64,000 nucleotides of DNA from Algoriella xinjiangensis (lineage in GTDB: Bacteria; Bacteroidota; Bacteroidia; Flavobacteriales; Weeksellaceae), in assembly GCF_900115015.1 (NCBI RefSeq), contig NZ_FOUZ01000012.1, positions 1 through 64,000 on the forward strand. The letters run 5' to 3'. A model generated the notes under the pieces. It ran no database searches. It was not told the DNA's origin and saw only the letters and a list, made by a program, of their open reading frames with translations. Position 1 is the first letter of the stretch. Each line of letters starts with the position of its first letter. The translations under genes were made by a program, and so were the position numbers. Below are positions 7,436 to 16,421 of this stretch, one piece after another.

Positions 7436-8605
7436 TTAGCTGAAATTAAAACTTTCTTGTAACAAGGCTTGGAATAAGTTTTCTGATTCTTCTGCTTGTT
7501 TCTTCACCAATTCTTTTTGTGCTTCTATATTTTTAATTTTGTCAGCAAATTGGTTTTGGAGTTCTAATGGTGGTAGATAAACTTCTATACTCTTGATTTG
7601 TTTTAAACTTAAAAATTGCTGAGCTCCACCTACCCCAAATTTATTTTTTAATCTATCTTTAAAATTTTCATCATTTAATAGATATTCTAAATATCTACCA
7701 TTGAATACATTTCTATTATACTTAATCAACGCAACATTCTTCATACTAAATTCATAATTAACTATATTCATTGCTGCTGTTGCATAATTAACCCCAATGT
7801 TAGTATATAAAATATCTTCATATTCAGGATTACATCTTTTATATATTTCTTTATGTACATCTTCTGTTACATAATCCGAATTTTTATAATCAATATAAAA
7901 TGGTCGAATGTGTTTTCCTGTAATAAATTTAATTCCTTCACTTAATCTTTCAGGAGTATCATGTGTACCATCAGTGATTTTAGTTGAAACATTATTAAGT
8001 TCATTGATTTCCCACCCTTTCTCATTTTGTACAGGGTCACCAAACATCTCTATAAAAATAGATTGAGCTAACTCATCATATTGCTTTAAAAGTTCTTGGT
8101 CTTTTTTGCGTAAAGCATCTGCCTTATCTAACTTCTCTGCAATTGCTTTTTGAGTTTCTATTGGGAGAAGGGGGACATCATATTCTCTAACAACAGAAAC
8201 ATTTAGATTTTTAACTCCTACTCCTGTAGTATTATTTTTTGCAAAATCTCTAACTTTAGGAGAATTCAAATACCACATCAAATATCTTGAATTAATAAGA
8301 TTATGCTTTGGCTTTATTAATGTAAGACTGACAAATACAGAAAATTCAAAATCTATATTTACAACTGCAGCTTCACCATAAGACCCCACCCTTGTATATA
8401 AAATATCATTTATTTCTGGCTTGTTATATTTGGTAAGTGTATTATGATCTTCCTCTTTAATAAAATTATATTTATTAAGTATTAATCTATTTTCTTTAAC
8501 ATTAAGAGAAGATAAAAAAGGGATTCCTTCATCTACATAATCAGGTCTTTTAGCTACTCCACATGTAATTACATTACACAAATCATTTAATTTTAAATAT
8601 TTCAT
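7436..8605 (-). CDS. hsdS: Type I restriction enzyme, specificity subunit
   Basis: HsdS chooses the bipartite DNA target for both methylation and cutting. The 389 residues form two target-recognition domains (about 1-150 and 200-350), each followed by a conserved helical spacer: LPIETQKAIAEKLDKADALRKK and LPPLELQNQFADKIKNIEAQKE. Those paired helices set the distance between half-sites. Its start is one base past the hsdM stop, so the two are translationally coupled. Target domains are the most variable parts of such systems, so the recognised sequence cannot be read from this gene. I see no inverted second hsdS nearby that would allow phase variation. Confidence 0.92.
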   Translation of the reverse strand: MKYLKLNDLCNVITCGVAKRPDYVDEGIPFLSSLNVKENRLILNKYNFIKEEDHNTLTKYNKPEINDILYTRVGSYGEAAVVNIDFEFSVFVSLTLIKPKHNLINSRYLMWYLNSPKVRDFAKNNTTGVGVKNLNVSVVREYDVPLLPIETQKAIAEKLDKADALRKKDQELLKQYDELAQSIFIEMFGDPVQNEKGWEINELNNVSTKITDGTHDTPERLSEGIKFITGKHIRPFYIDYKNSDYVTEDVHKEIYKRCNPEYEDILYTNIGVNYATAAMNIVNYEFSMKNVALIKYNRNVFNGRYLEYLLNDENFKDRLKNKFGVGGAQQFLSLKQIKSIEVYLPPLELQNQFADKIKNIEAQKELVKKQAEESENLFQALLQESFNFS

Positions 8606-8606
8606 A

Positions 8607-10064
8607 TTAAATTAAATTCATTAAGTAATTCATCAAATCATTTCTCTCTTTATCCAATTGCTGTATAGAAGTAATAATATCCGCAGGTTTTGCATATACC
8701 TTTTGTTCGTAGAAAACTTCTTTGTATTTGTTAATACTTAAGTCATACGCATTATTTGCTATTTCTTCTTTTGGTACAAAGAAACTTTGGTCGGTTCTTG
8801 CTCTATCCGTTTCATTTTCTATGTTATGGAAACGTGTAATAATATCGGTAATATCGTTTTCTTTAACAGGTGCACGTTTGTCGTCTAAACTAAAACCATC
8901 GGCTTTCATGTCATAAAACCATACATTTTCTGTACCGCCTGCATTGGTTTTTGTAAACACTAAAATAGCTGTAGAAACTCCTGCATACGGTTTAAACACA
9001 CCACTTGGCATAGAAATAACGGCTTCTAAAGCTTGGTTTTCTACAATTTCTTTTCTAATTTTTACATGCGCTTTAGAAGCTCCAAATAACACACCATCTG
9101 GAATAATAACGGCACATCTACCCCCTACTTTCAGTCCTTTTAGCATTAGACCAAGAAAGAGTAATTCAGTCTTCTTAGAATCAACCAACGCAATTACTTT
9201 TTCATCTACAGCATCTTTATCTAAACTTCCTTTAAATGGAGGATTAGCCAAGATTAAAGATACCTTCTCTTCAAAGTCTGCATTAGCCTGTGATAAAGAA
9301 TCTACATCTTTTAATTGAGGATTTTCAATACCATGAAGAATTAAGTTCATTGCTCCAATTCTAATCATAGTTGGGTCAAACTCCATTCCTGTAAACATTT
9401 CATTTAAGTAATGATTTTGTACTCCTGGTTTTAGCAGTTCTTCCTTGTAATTTGTTTGAAGATATTCGGCTGCACCTACCAAAAATCCACAACTCCCTGA
9501 TGATGGATCACAAATAGTATCTTCGGGAGTAGGCTTCATCATTTCTACCATCATTTTGATGATATGTCTAGGAGTACGGAATTGACCATTGCTACCTGCT
9601 GAAGCAATTTTACCTAACATATACTCATAGACATCACCTTTGGTATCTTTATCATCCATGTCTATTTTATCTAACATCTCAACTACCTGTGCTAATAATC
9701 GAGAAGTAGGAATCATAAAATTGGCATTCTTCATAAACTTAGAAAAGGCAGTACTTTTCCCACCAAAGTTTTTCATAAAGTCAAAAACTCCATTCTCTTT
9801 TTGGAAAAGTTTATACATTTCTTCAGGAGAAACATTCTTAAAGTTACTCCATCTTAAATCCTGGTTTTCTTCTGTGTATATGTAGTTTGATGTATTACCT
9901 GTAATAATAGCTTGTTGTTCGGCTCTATTCTGTAACTCATCTAATTGTTTGATAAAAAGTAAAAAAGTGATTTGCTCAATAACAGATAAAGGATTTGATA
10001 ATCCTCCACTGTGAAAAGCTAACCAAACTTGGTCAATCTTAGATTGTAATTCTTGTGTGAACAT
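8607..10064 (-). CDS. hsdM: Type I restriction enzyme, DNA adenine methyltransferase subunit
   Basis: HsdM methylates adenine (N6) in the HsdS-defined target, protecting the host. The 485-residue protein has an N-terminal HsdM domain (about 1-125). Next comes the N6-methyltransferase fold, with the AdoMet-binding motif DPSSGSCGF (about 186-194) and catalytic NPPF (274-277). GQFRTPRHIIKMMVEMM before the first motif is typical. It is the first gene of the operon. The 111-bp gap to the divergent mcrB must contain both promoters; I see no clear TTG/TAnnTTTG pair there. Confidence 0.95.
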   Translation of the reverse strand: MFTQELQSKIDQVWLAFHSGGLSNPLSVIEQITFLLFIKQLDELQNRAEQQAIITGNTSNYIYTEENQDLRWSNFKNVSPEEMYKLFQKENGVFDFMKNFGGKSTAFSKFMKNANFMIPTSRLLAQVVEMLDKIDMDDKDTKGDVYEYMLGKIASAGSNGQFRTPRHIIKMMVEMMKPTPEDTICDPSSGSCGFLVGAAEYLQTNYKEELLKPGVQNHYLNEMFTGMEFDPTMIRIGAMNLILHGIENPQLKDVDSLSQANADFEEKVSLILANPPFKGSLDKDAVDEKVIALVDSKKTELLFLGLMLKGLKVGGRCAVIIPDGVLFGASKAHVKIRKEIVENQALEAVISMPSGVFKPYAGVSTAILVFTKTNAGGTENVWFYDMKADGFSLDDKRAPVKENDITDIITRFHNIENETDRARTDQSFFVPKEEIANNAYDLSINKYKEVFYEQKVYAKPADIITSIQQLDKERNDLMNYLMNLI

Positions 10065-10175
10065 GTTTAAAGTATGAAGGGTAAAGATAGTGAATTAGAA
10101 ATTTAATTATTTAGAAAATATATACATCATAATTGAAAATTATATTAAATTAGAAAAAAAATAACTGCCTATAAA

Positions 10176-13100
10176 ATGGATGAAAAAATAAAAATTAACG
10201 CAGGTGCACTATATAAGCTTATCACTAAAGAAATGGTTTATCAAGCAATTAATAAAATAGAGCATGATAAGATAAAATTAAAAGAATCTACTAAGTATAT
10301 TGTTATTATAAACAATGAACAATATCCTCCCAAAGAAATAATTAGGATTATTGCAATTCTTAACAATTATGATTTAAATGAAGGTTCATTGAATGGAGGA
10401 CAAGCAAATAAACCATTCGAGAACTTAGGATTTGAAGTAATCGACAAAAAAAAATATCCTGTCTTTAATGGTAATAAATTATCCCCTCAAATTAGAAAAT
10501 ATCAAGATACAATTGATAATACAGAATGGTTAAGTAAAAATGAAGGTTATAAATTTAACTTTATCAAATGGTTTGAAAAGAATATAGATATTGAAACACA
10601 AACTAATGATGAAATCATAGCTAAGATAAATGAATCGCAAGACTTGTACTTTCAACCAAACTCCAAAGAAAAAGGGGTTAATTTTATAAAGTCTATAAAA
10701 AGGTATAACGATGATTATGTTACAATAGAAGACTTAATCAAAATTAGAAAAATCATAAATAAGGAGATACCTGTAACTAAAGAGAACCTTACTTTATCCT
10801 TTAATTTATTACCAAAAACTAGTGTCTATTTAAATCTCTTTAAACCTGATGAATTCACCTTTTATGACTCTAAATCTTCTCCTTCTTATGAATTTTTAGC
10901 AGACTCTAAAAATTATCCTAAAATTGATTTTAAAGCATTTCAATTCAATCAGATTTACTATAAAAACATAAAAAAATATTTAAAAGATAGCCATTTAAAT
11001 ACTGATGTGTTTAAATCTCTTTTAGAAGTGGATGAATTAAATGAATTACATTGGAATTTCATTACTCAAGACTTTCTTTTTTTCATTGCTAACAAAATTA
11101 TGATGAAAGAAACTCTTCAAGATACTTATGAAAAGTTTTTATACACTTTTGATTTCGAAAATGACAATTGGTATAACCTACTAAAAAAGTATTCTGAAAT
11201 CGCTCAAATTTTAAAATCTAATAGCAAAGAGAATAAATACAAAAATTATGATGAATTAAATCAAGATTTTAAATCACTTTGTCAAGATGAAAATGAAGAT
11301 TTTTTACAACGATATTTATTTGAGTCAGATAATGGATTTTCAAAAATTAGAAATCAATTGATTGAAAATACTAATAGAAAACTAATAAGGGATAAGATTA
11401 ACTCTGAATATTCACTAATTAATGAAATATTAATAAGTTCAGATAAAAGAGAAACATATCAAAAAATACATCATTTAATAGATACAAATAAATGGACTGT
11501 AATCACTCGCTTTACTAGAGCATTATTTCCTTTTGATTTTACATCTATTGATTCATATAAGTTTTTTAATCTATTAGTCAAAAAACTTAAAGATGAATTA
11601 GAGATTGAATTTGAAACTAAAAATCAAATTGATTTAAATGAACAAATCATCAATCTAATTGAGTTTGATGATATCTATAAAGCTCAAATTTTCTTTTGGC
11701 ATTATACTACCCAAACTTATGATTTGGAGAATTTAGACGATAATGATGTAAATGAAGATATAAATGAATATGAATTAGCTAACAAATCTATGAAAAATAT
11801 ACACCCTTTAAATCAAATCCTATTTGGCGCTCCTGGTACAGGAAAAACACATGAAACTAAAAAACTTGCTGTAGAAGTCATTGAAAACAGAAAATTAGAT
11901 TCCTTTTCAAGAGAAGAAATTACTGTATTATACGATAAATATTATGCGAATGGTCAAATAAACTTTACAACATTCCATCAGAGTATCAGCTACGAAGATT
12001 TCATTGAAGGGATTAAGCCTCAGATTTTTACAGACGAAAATGAAAATAAAACTGTAGTATATGATGTAGAAGATGGAATTTTTAAGAAAATGTGTAATAA
12101 ATCAAGTCTTGCATTTAACGAAAATGAACATTCAAACACTTATGTTTTTGAAGATGCATGGAATGATTTATTAGAAGAGGTTAATGCTCATTTAGAAAAA
12201 AATGATTTTTTAACACTTAAAATATTAACTCCAAATCTAGGTTTAAATGTAATAGATATATCTGAAAAAGGTAATTTAATATTGAAACCTATTTACTCTG
12301 AAAACGCTAAAGAGTATATAGTTTCATTCGATAGAGCTAAAAAACTTCAAAATGTCTTCTCTGATTTAAGTGTAATAAAAAATATTGATAAAGAATTTAG
12401 ACAAGTAATTGGAGGTTCAAACGCAACTGCATATTGGTCTGTATTAAACTATATCAATACTAAAATTAAAGAAAATGCTAAACCAGTATCTTCAAAAAAA
12501 TATTTACCTCATGTAATTATTATTGATGAAATAAATAGAGGAAATGTTTCTGCTATTTTTGGAGAACTAATTACCTTAATAGAGGACACTAAAAGAAGAG
12601 GAACTACTACTGTAAATAACGAAGCTATTGAAGTAGAATTACCTTACTCTAAAGAAAAATTTTCAGTTCCTGATAACTTATTTATTATAGGAACTATGAA
12701 TACTGCAGATAGAAGTGTTGAAGCCTTAGATACTGCATTAAGAAGACGCTTTTCTTTTGTAGAAATGAAATCTAATCCTGATATCTTAGAAAGTTGTCAT
12801 AAAAGTAAAGGTATTATTACGACAAATGAAGGAGTAACTATTTACTTAATTGATATACTTAAAAAAATAAATGAAAGAATTGAAGTATTAATTGATAAAG
12901 ACCATCAAATTGGACATTCTTTTTTTATTAATGTTAATAGTTTAAATGATTTAAGAGTAGTATTCAAAAATAAAATCAATCCTTTGTTAGAAGAATATTT
13001 CTATGGAAACTTTGCTAAAATTGGATTAGTATTGGGTGAAAATTTTATTGAGGAAATACATAGCAATAAAGATATTTTTGCAAAATTTGAATATGAAGAA

Positions 13101-13181
13101 CGTTCATTTCTAACTGAAAAGAAAGTTTATCAATTAAAAGATCCTTTTAAACTAAATGCAGACGATTTTGGAAGTATCTAG
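10176..13181 (+). CDS. mcrB: McrB-like GTPase of a type IV (modification-dependent) restriction system
   Basis: McrB recognises modified DNA and, as a GTP-driven AAA+ ring, powers cutting by McrC. The 1001 residues begin with a ScoMcrA-like head domain (about 1-95: YPPKEIIRI, then LNGGQANKPFENLGFEVI). A long middle part contains a probable DNA-recognition domain. The AAA+ motor has Walker A GAPGTGKT (551-558), Walker B DEINRG (784-789) and the McrB signature MNTADRS (841-847), followed by ALRRRFSF. It overlaps mcrC by 26 bp. E. coli McrB is 459 residues, so the N-terminal recognition half here is much larger and its substrate is unknown. Confidence 0.92.
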   Translation: MDEKIKINAGALYKLITKEMVYQAINKIEHDKIKLKESTKYIVIINNEQYPPKEIIRIIAILNNYDLNEGSLNGGQANKPFENLGFEVIDKKKYPVFNGNKLSPQIRKYQDTIDNTEWLSKNEGYKFNFIKWFEKNIDIETQTNDEIIAKINESQDLYFQPNSKEKGVNFIKSIKRYNDDYVTIEDLIKIRKIINKEIPVTKENLTLSFNLLPKTSVYLNLFKPDEFTFYDSKSSPSYEFLADSKNYPKIDFKAFQFNQIYYKNIKKYLKDSHLNTDVFKSLLEVDELNELHWNFITQDFLFFIANKIMMKETLQDTYEKFLYTFDFENDNWYNLLKKYSEIAQILKSNSKENKYKNYDELNQDFKSLCQDENEDFLQRYLFESDNGFSKIRNQLIENTNRKLIRDKINSEYSLINEILISSDKRETYQKIHHLIDTNKWTVITRFTRALFPFDFTSIDSYKFFNLLVKKLKDELEIEFETKNQIDLNEQIINLIEFDDIYKAQIFFWHYTTQTYDLENLDDNDVNEDINEYELANKSMKNIHPLNQILFGAPGTGKTHETKKLAVEVIENRKLDSFSREEITVLYDKYYANGQINFTTFHQSISYEDFIEGIKPQIFTDENENKTVVYDVEDGIFKKMCNKSSLAFNENEHSNTYVFEDAWNDLLEEVNAHLEKNDFLTLKILTPNLGLNVIDISEKGNLILKPIYSENAKEYIVSFDRAKKLQNVFSDLSVIKNIDKEFRQVIGGSNATAYWSVLNYINTKIKENAKPVSSKKYLPHVIIIDEINRGNVSAIFGELITLIEDTKRRGTTTVNNEAIEVELPYSKEKFSVPDNLFIIGTMNTADRSVEALDTALRRRFSFVEMKSNPDILESCHKSKGIITTNEGVTIYLIDILKKINERIEVLIDKDHQIGHSFFINVNSLNDLRVVFKNKINPLLEEYFYGNFAKIGLVLGENFIEEIHSNKDIFAKFEYEERSFLTEKKVYQLKDPFKLNADDFGSI

Positions 13182-14406
13182 TTCAAGAAAAAACTTTATT
13201 CAAGTATTTGAATTTCAAAAACTAAGATTTGATGAGTCCAATGAATTCAATAGATCTCATTTTGATGCTATGGTTTTATTTAATGAAAAAAACCAAAATA
13301 AATATTTTACGGTTATTCATAAAGGAGTACAATTCAATAATTATGTTGGAGTTATACAGATTGGAGGATTAACAATAGAAATATTGCCTAAAGCAGATAA
13401 GGAAAGTACTCCAGATAAAAAACTATGGCAAAGTGTATTACTTAATATGTTGAATACTTGTAAACATATAGAAGTAGATAGTGTTTCTGAGACTTCATTA
13501 AACAAAAAGTACAATTCTATTTTAGATATATATTATGAAATGTTTCTAAATGAAGTAGAATATTTGATAAAGATTGGGCTTATAAAAAAATATCGAAGAA
13601 TTGAAAATAACGAAAATGCATTAAAAGGAAAACTTTTATTTTCTAAGAATATTCAACACAACTTAATTCATAAAGAAAAGTTTTATTGTGAAAATCAAGT
13701 TTATGATAAAGACCACTTAATTCACCAAATTATTTATAGAGGATTAATAATCTTAAAAAAATTAATTAGTGATTCTTTAGCTGACAAATTAAACCGAATA
13801 ATATGTGAATTTGAAGATATTAAAGTTATTAATATAAATGCAACACATTTTGAAAAGTTAATCTTAAATAGAAAAAATGATAGTTATAGAAAAGCTATTG
13901 ATATAGCTAAAATGATTATACTTAATTATTCTCCAAATTTAAATGTTGGTAACGATAATATGATTGCACTTTTATTTGATATGAATAAACTTTGGGAAGA
14001 ATACATATTTAGAGTACTTAGTAAGCATAAACCTATTGATTTCTCTATTTCTTATCAAAATTCTGACAAATTTTGGGAATCAAAATCAATAAGACCTGAC
14101 ATTGTTATATCAGATAGTAAAACTAATTACATCATTGATACAAAGTGGAAAATAATTGAAGCTAACAACCCATCGGATAATGATTTAAAACAAATGTTTG
14201 TATATAATCTTCATTGGAAATCGTCTAAAAGTATTCTGCTTTATCCAAAAGTTTATCAAAAAGATAGTGAATTTGGTAATTATCATTATAAGCACATAGA
14301 AGACTCTTTAAATCAATGTAAAATAGGTTTTGTTAGTTTAATAGAAAATAATATTTATAGAAAATCTGAAGAAATAGCTAATGAGATTTTTATGAAAATT
14401 GGATAA
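13156..14406 (+). CDS. mcrC: McrC-like nuclease subunit
   Basis: McrC is the nuclease partner that docks on the McrB ring and stimulates its GTPase. The 416-residue protein has the usual N-terminal beta domain (FTVIHKGVQFNNYVGVIQIGGLTIEILPKA). The C-terminal PD-(D/E)xK core has RPD at D315 and IIDTKWK at D328-T-K330, both expected catalytic positions. The gene begins inside the end of mcrB in another frame, so the pair is translationally coupled. A perfect palindromic terminator follows 12 bp after the stop. Confidence 0.92.
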   Translation: MQTILEVSSSRKNFIQVFEFQKLRFDESNEFNRSHFDAMVLFNEKNQNKYFTVIHKGVQFNNYVGVIQIGGLTIEILPKADKESTPDKKLWQSVLLNMLNTCKHIEVDSVSETSLNKKYNSILDIYYEMFLNEVEYLIKIGLIKKYRRIENNENALKGKLLFSKNIQHNLIHKEKFYCENQVYDKDHLIHQIIYRGLIILKKLISDSLADKLNRIICEFEDIKVININATHFEKLILNRKNDSYRKAIDIAKMIILNYSPNLNVGNDNMIALLFDMNKLWEEYIFRVLSKHKPIDFSISYQNSDKFWESKSIRPDIVISDSKTNYIIDTKWKIIEANNPSDNDLKQMFVYNLHWKSSKSILLYPKVYQKDSEFGNYHYKHIEDSLNQCKIGFVSLIENNIYRKSEEIANEIFMKIG

Positions 14407-14417
14407 CATTGTATAAA

Positions 14418-14439
14418 ACCACCCTATTAATAGGGTGGT
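14418..14439. terminator. Bidirectional terminator, 22-bp perfect palindrome
   Basis: The half-sequence ACCACCCTATT is followed by its exact reverse complement. It sits between mcrC (plus) and the DUF3871 gene (minus), ending both. Confidence 0.8.
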
Positions 14440-14443
14440 CTAA

Positions 14444-15499
14444 TTAACTCAAAAACCAATGATAATTGGAATTACCATTTAGTGCCTGCTGAATACCTTT
14501 ATTAAATTCAAAGGCATTCAAGTTTCTTTCTAGGAATGTATCTATATAACTGCTTTTACTTGCTTGGGTGAATAGATTGTAAACATTCCATAGATTTATA
14601 TTTCCTACTTCATCTTTGCTAAAGCTTTCATCATTGTAATAGTCTTTAGCAATAGTATTAAATTGACCATCATTAAAATTTAACTCAGGAATAAAAGATT
14701 TTACTTTCTTAGGTAAATGATTATAAAGTCTAGATTTACCTATTAATTGAGCAAATTGATGCTCAGTCAATGAGTATTCAGAAAATTCTTTTAATTGCTC
14801 TAAATGCCTCTGAGCATTGTAATTTTTGATTAAGTCTGATATTTTATTCTTTAACTCAACATAAGAAGTTACTTTCATTTCTGAACTGAATCCATCTGTA
14901 GAAACACAAAGATTACAACAAACTTTATTTTGAAATCCAATAAAAAACTTGAATTTTTCAAAGCTTTTCTTGCTATATAAATTCTCTTGGTTATAAGCTC
15001 TCACTCCTCCAATAGTTAAAGAAAGTTCATTCCCATTTATAACATCTGTTATTGTAGGTATTCTGATGATAAAAGCCATTCTTTCATAATAAATAGTTTT
15101 TTCGTGGTCTAAAAGCTCTGCTACATTTTTATGTATAGCTTCAGGAATTCTACCTTTTATTTGATGGCTTACTCTAATCTCAGGCAACTCAAAATTTTCA
15201 TTTCTAAAAGCACCAAATAAACCTTCTTGTGCAATCTCTATAAATTCTTGATGAGCTATTGTCTTCTCATTATCTTTGCTAAAAACAGGGATTATACATT
15301 CTGTTTGCAAATGATTAAAATCCACTTCTATTGTGTTTGCTTCTATGAAAGGTTTAGGCTGATATGCTTTATAACTTCCTGGTAAATTTCTAATTTCACT
15401 TATACCAGGAAATGTAAAAGAACTAGATTGCTCAAAATTTGAACTTCCTGTATTAATAGGAATAATAGGGTTTGAATTAGTAATGTTTAAAAGTTCCAT
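14444..15499 (-). CDS. DUF3871-like protein of Bacteroidetes mobile elements
   Basis: From memory of the family, this 351-residue protein fits DUF3871, found almost only in Bacteroidetes islands and prophages. Visible features: a low-complexity N-terminus (1-40), a central region with the pattern IGGVRAYNQENLYSKK and KFKFFIGFQNKVCCNLCVSTDG, and a helical C-terminal part ending NYHWFLS. The conserved cysteine cluster CCNLC might bind metal. Its start overlaps the end of the Sak4-like gene by 23 bp, so both are one unit. The layout resembles DUF932-type phage proteins that travel with recombination genes. Molecular function is unknown. Confidence 0.6.
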   Translation of the reverse strand: MELLNITNSNPIIPINTGSSNFEQSSSFTFPGISEIRNLPGSYKAYQPKPFIEANTIEVDFNHLQTECIIPVFSKDNEKTIAHQEFIEIAQEGLFGAFRNENFELPEIRVSHQIKGRIPEAIHKNVAELLDHEKTIYYERMAFIIRIPTITDVINGNELSLTIGGVRAYNQENLYSKKSFEKFKFFIGFQNKVCCNLCVSTDGFSSEMKVTSYVELKNKISDLIKNYNAQRHLEQLKEFSEYSLTEHQFAQLIGKSRLYNHLPKKVKSFIPELNFNDGQFNTIAKDYYNDESFSKDEVGNINLWNVYNLFTQASKSSYIDTFLERNLNAFEFNKGIQQALNGNSNYHWFLS

Positions 15500-16349
15500 T
15501 TTGTTGTAAATTTTGTTGGTTAATTAAAAGGGTTAATTCATTCTTTTTGTTTATAAAAGATGAATTTAGATTCTGTTGAAATTGTGGAAATTCTTGGTAT
15601 ATTTTAGACAACTCATTAATACTTTGACATATAGAAATTTTACTTAATACATCTTTCTCTGAAATTGAATCATCATTTACTCCACTATTACACCATTCTA
15701 AAATTCTTCTACCTGTACTAGAATTGATAATAAACTCAGGTCTACCCATGAACAAACCTGTTCTATCTTTACTTGATACTGCAAAATGTTTGATATCAAT
15801 ATCAAATACTAAAGTAAATTCATAATCAAGTCCATCTCTTTGAACTGCTTTTAACCCTACTTTCTCAGGAACATATTTTCCATCTTTCTGATTTAGTACA
15901 TAATCTTGTTTAGTTCTCATAGTAGCTATTACATGAGCTTTACATTGAAGTATTTTATCAGTAAAAGCTTTCTGTCTAGGAGTTACTTTTGACCAATTAG
16001 CAAAGCTATTTCCAGCTAGCTTAGAATGAAAATCCAATAATTCATCCCATGCATGAGAAATACTATCAATTACAATCACCTCCATCCCTTCCTTCTCACA
16101 CAGCTCTATTGCTTCAATATATTTTTCAGGAGTATAAGGAGGTTGAAGAGTAAGTACATTATAATCTCCTAAGTGTGCATACAAATCTGCACTTCCATTT
16201 TCAGTATCAATAATAGCTATTTTACTGAAATCTTTATTCGTTATACCTTGTGCAAGAAGTAAACTACTATAAGTTTTTCCTGAACCTGCACTTCCTTGTA
16301 ATGCCATTTTAATTTTGGCTTTTTTTCTTTCTGATTTTCTTAATTGCAT
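15477..16349 (-). CDS. Sak4-like AAA_24 ATPase (RecA-type phage recombinase family)
   Basis: This 290-residue RecA-fold ATPase has Walker A QGSAGSGKTYSSLLLA (about 18-33), a first acidic strand IAIIDTENGSADLY, and Walker B EVIVIDSISHAWDELL. The sensor-like segment AHVIATMRTKQDY is followed by AVQRDGLDYEFTLVFDI, typical of AAA_24/Sak4 proteins. Known Sak4 proteins are short RecA relatives of phages that promote single-strand annealing with an SSB partner. In this island it would help replication or recombination of the excised form. It is the first gene of a two-gene unit with the DUF3871 gene and lies 73 bp after the integrase stop. Confidence 0.75.
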   Translation of the reverse strand: MQLRKSERKKAKIKMALQGSAGSGKTYSSLLLAQGITNKDFSKIAIIDTENGSADLYAHLGDYNVLTLQPPYTPEKYIEAIELCEKEGMEVIVIDSISHAWDELLDFHSKLAGNSFANWSKVTPRQKAFTDKILQCKAHVIATMRTKQDYVLNQKDGKYVPEKVGLKAVQRDGLDYEFTLVFDIDIKHFAVSSKDRTGLFMGRPEFIINSSTGRRILEWCNSGVNDDSISEKDVLSKISICQSINELSKIYQEFPQFQQNLNSSFINKKNELTLLINQQNLQQNGTFKHY

Positions 16350-16383
16350 AATTGTAAATATTAATTGGTTAATTTTGAAATGA

Positions 16384-16417
16384 AAAAGAGTTAATCATTT
16401 ATATGAATAACTCTTTT
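16384..16417 (-). terminator. Integrase terminator
   Basis: The arms AAAAGAGTTA and TAACTCTTTT with a 14-base loop follow the integrase stop on the minus strand, ending in a T-run. Confidence 0.75.
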
Positions 16418-16421
16418 AAGT

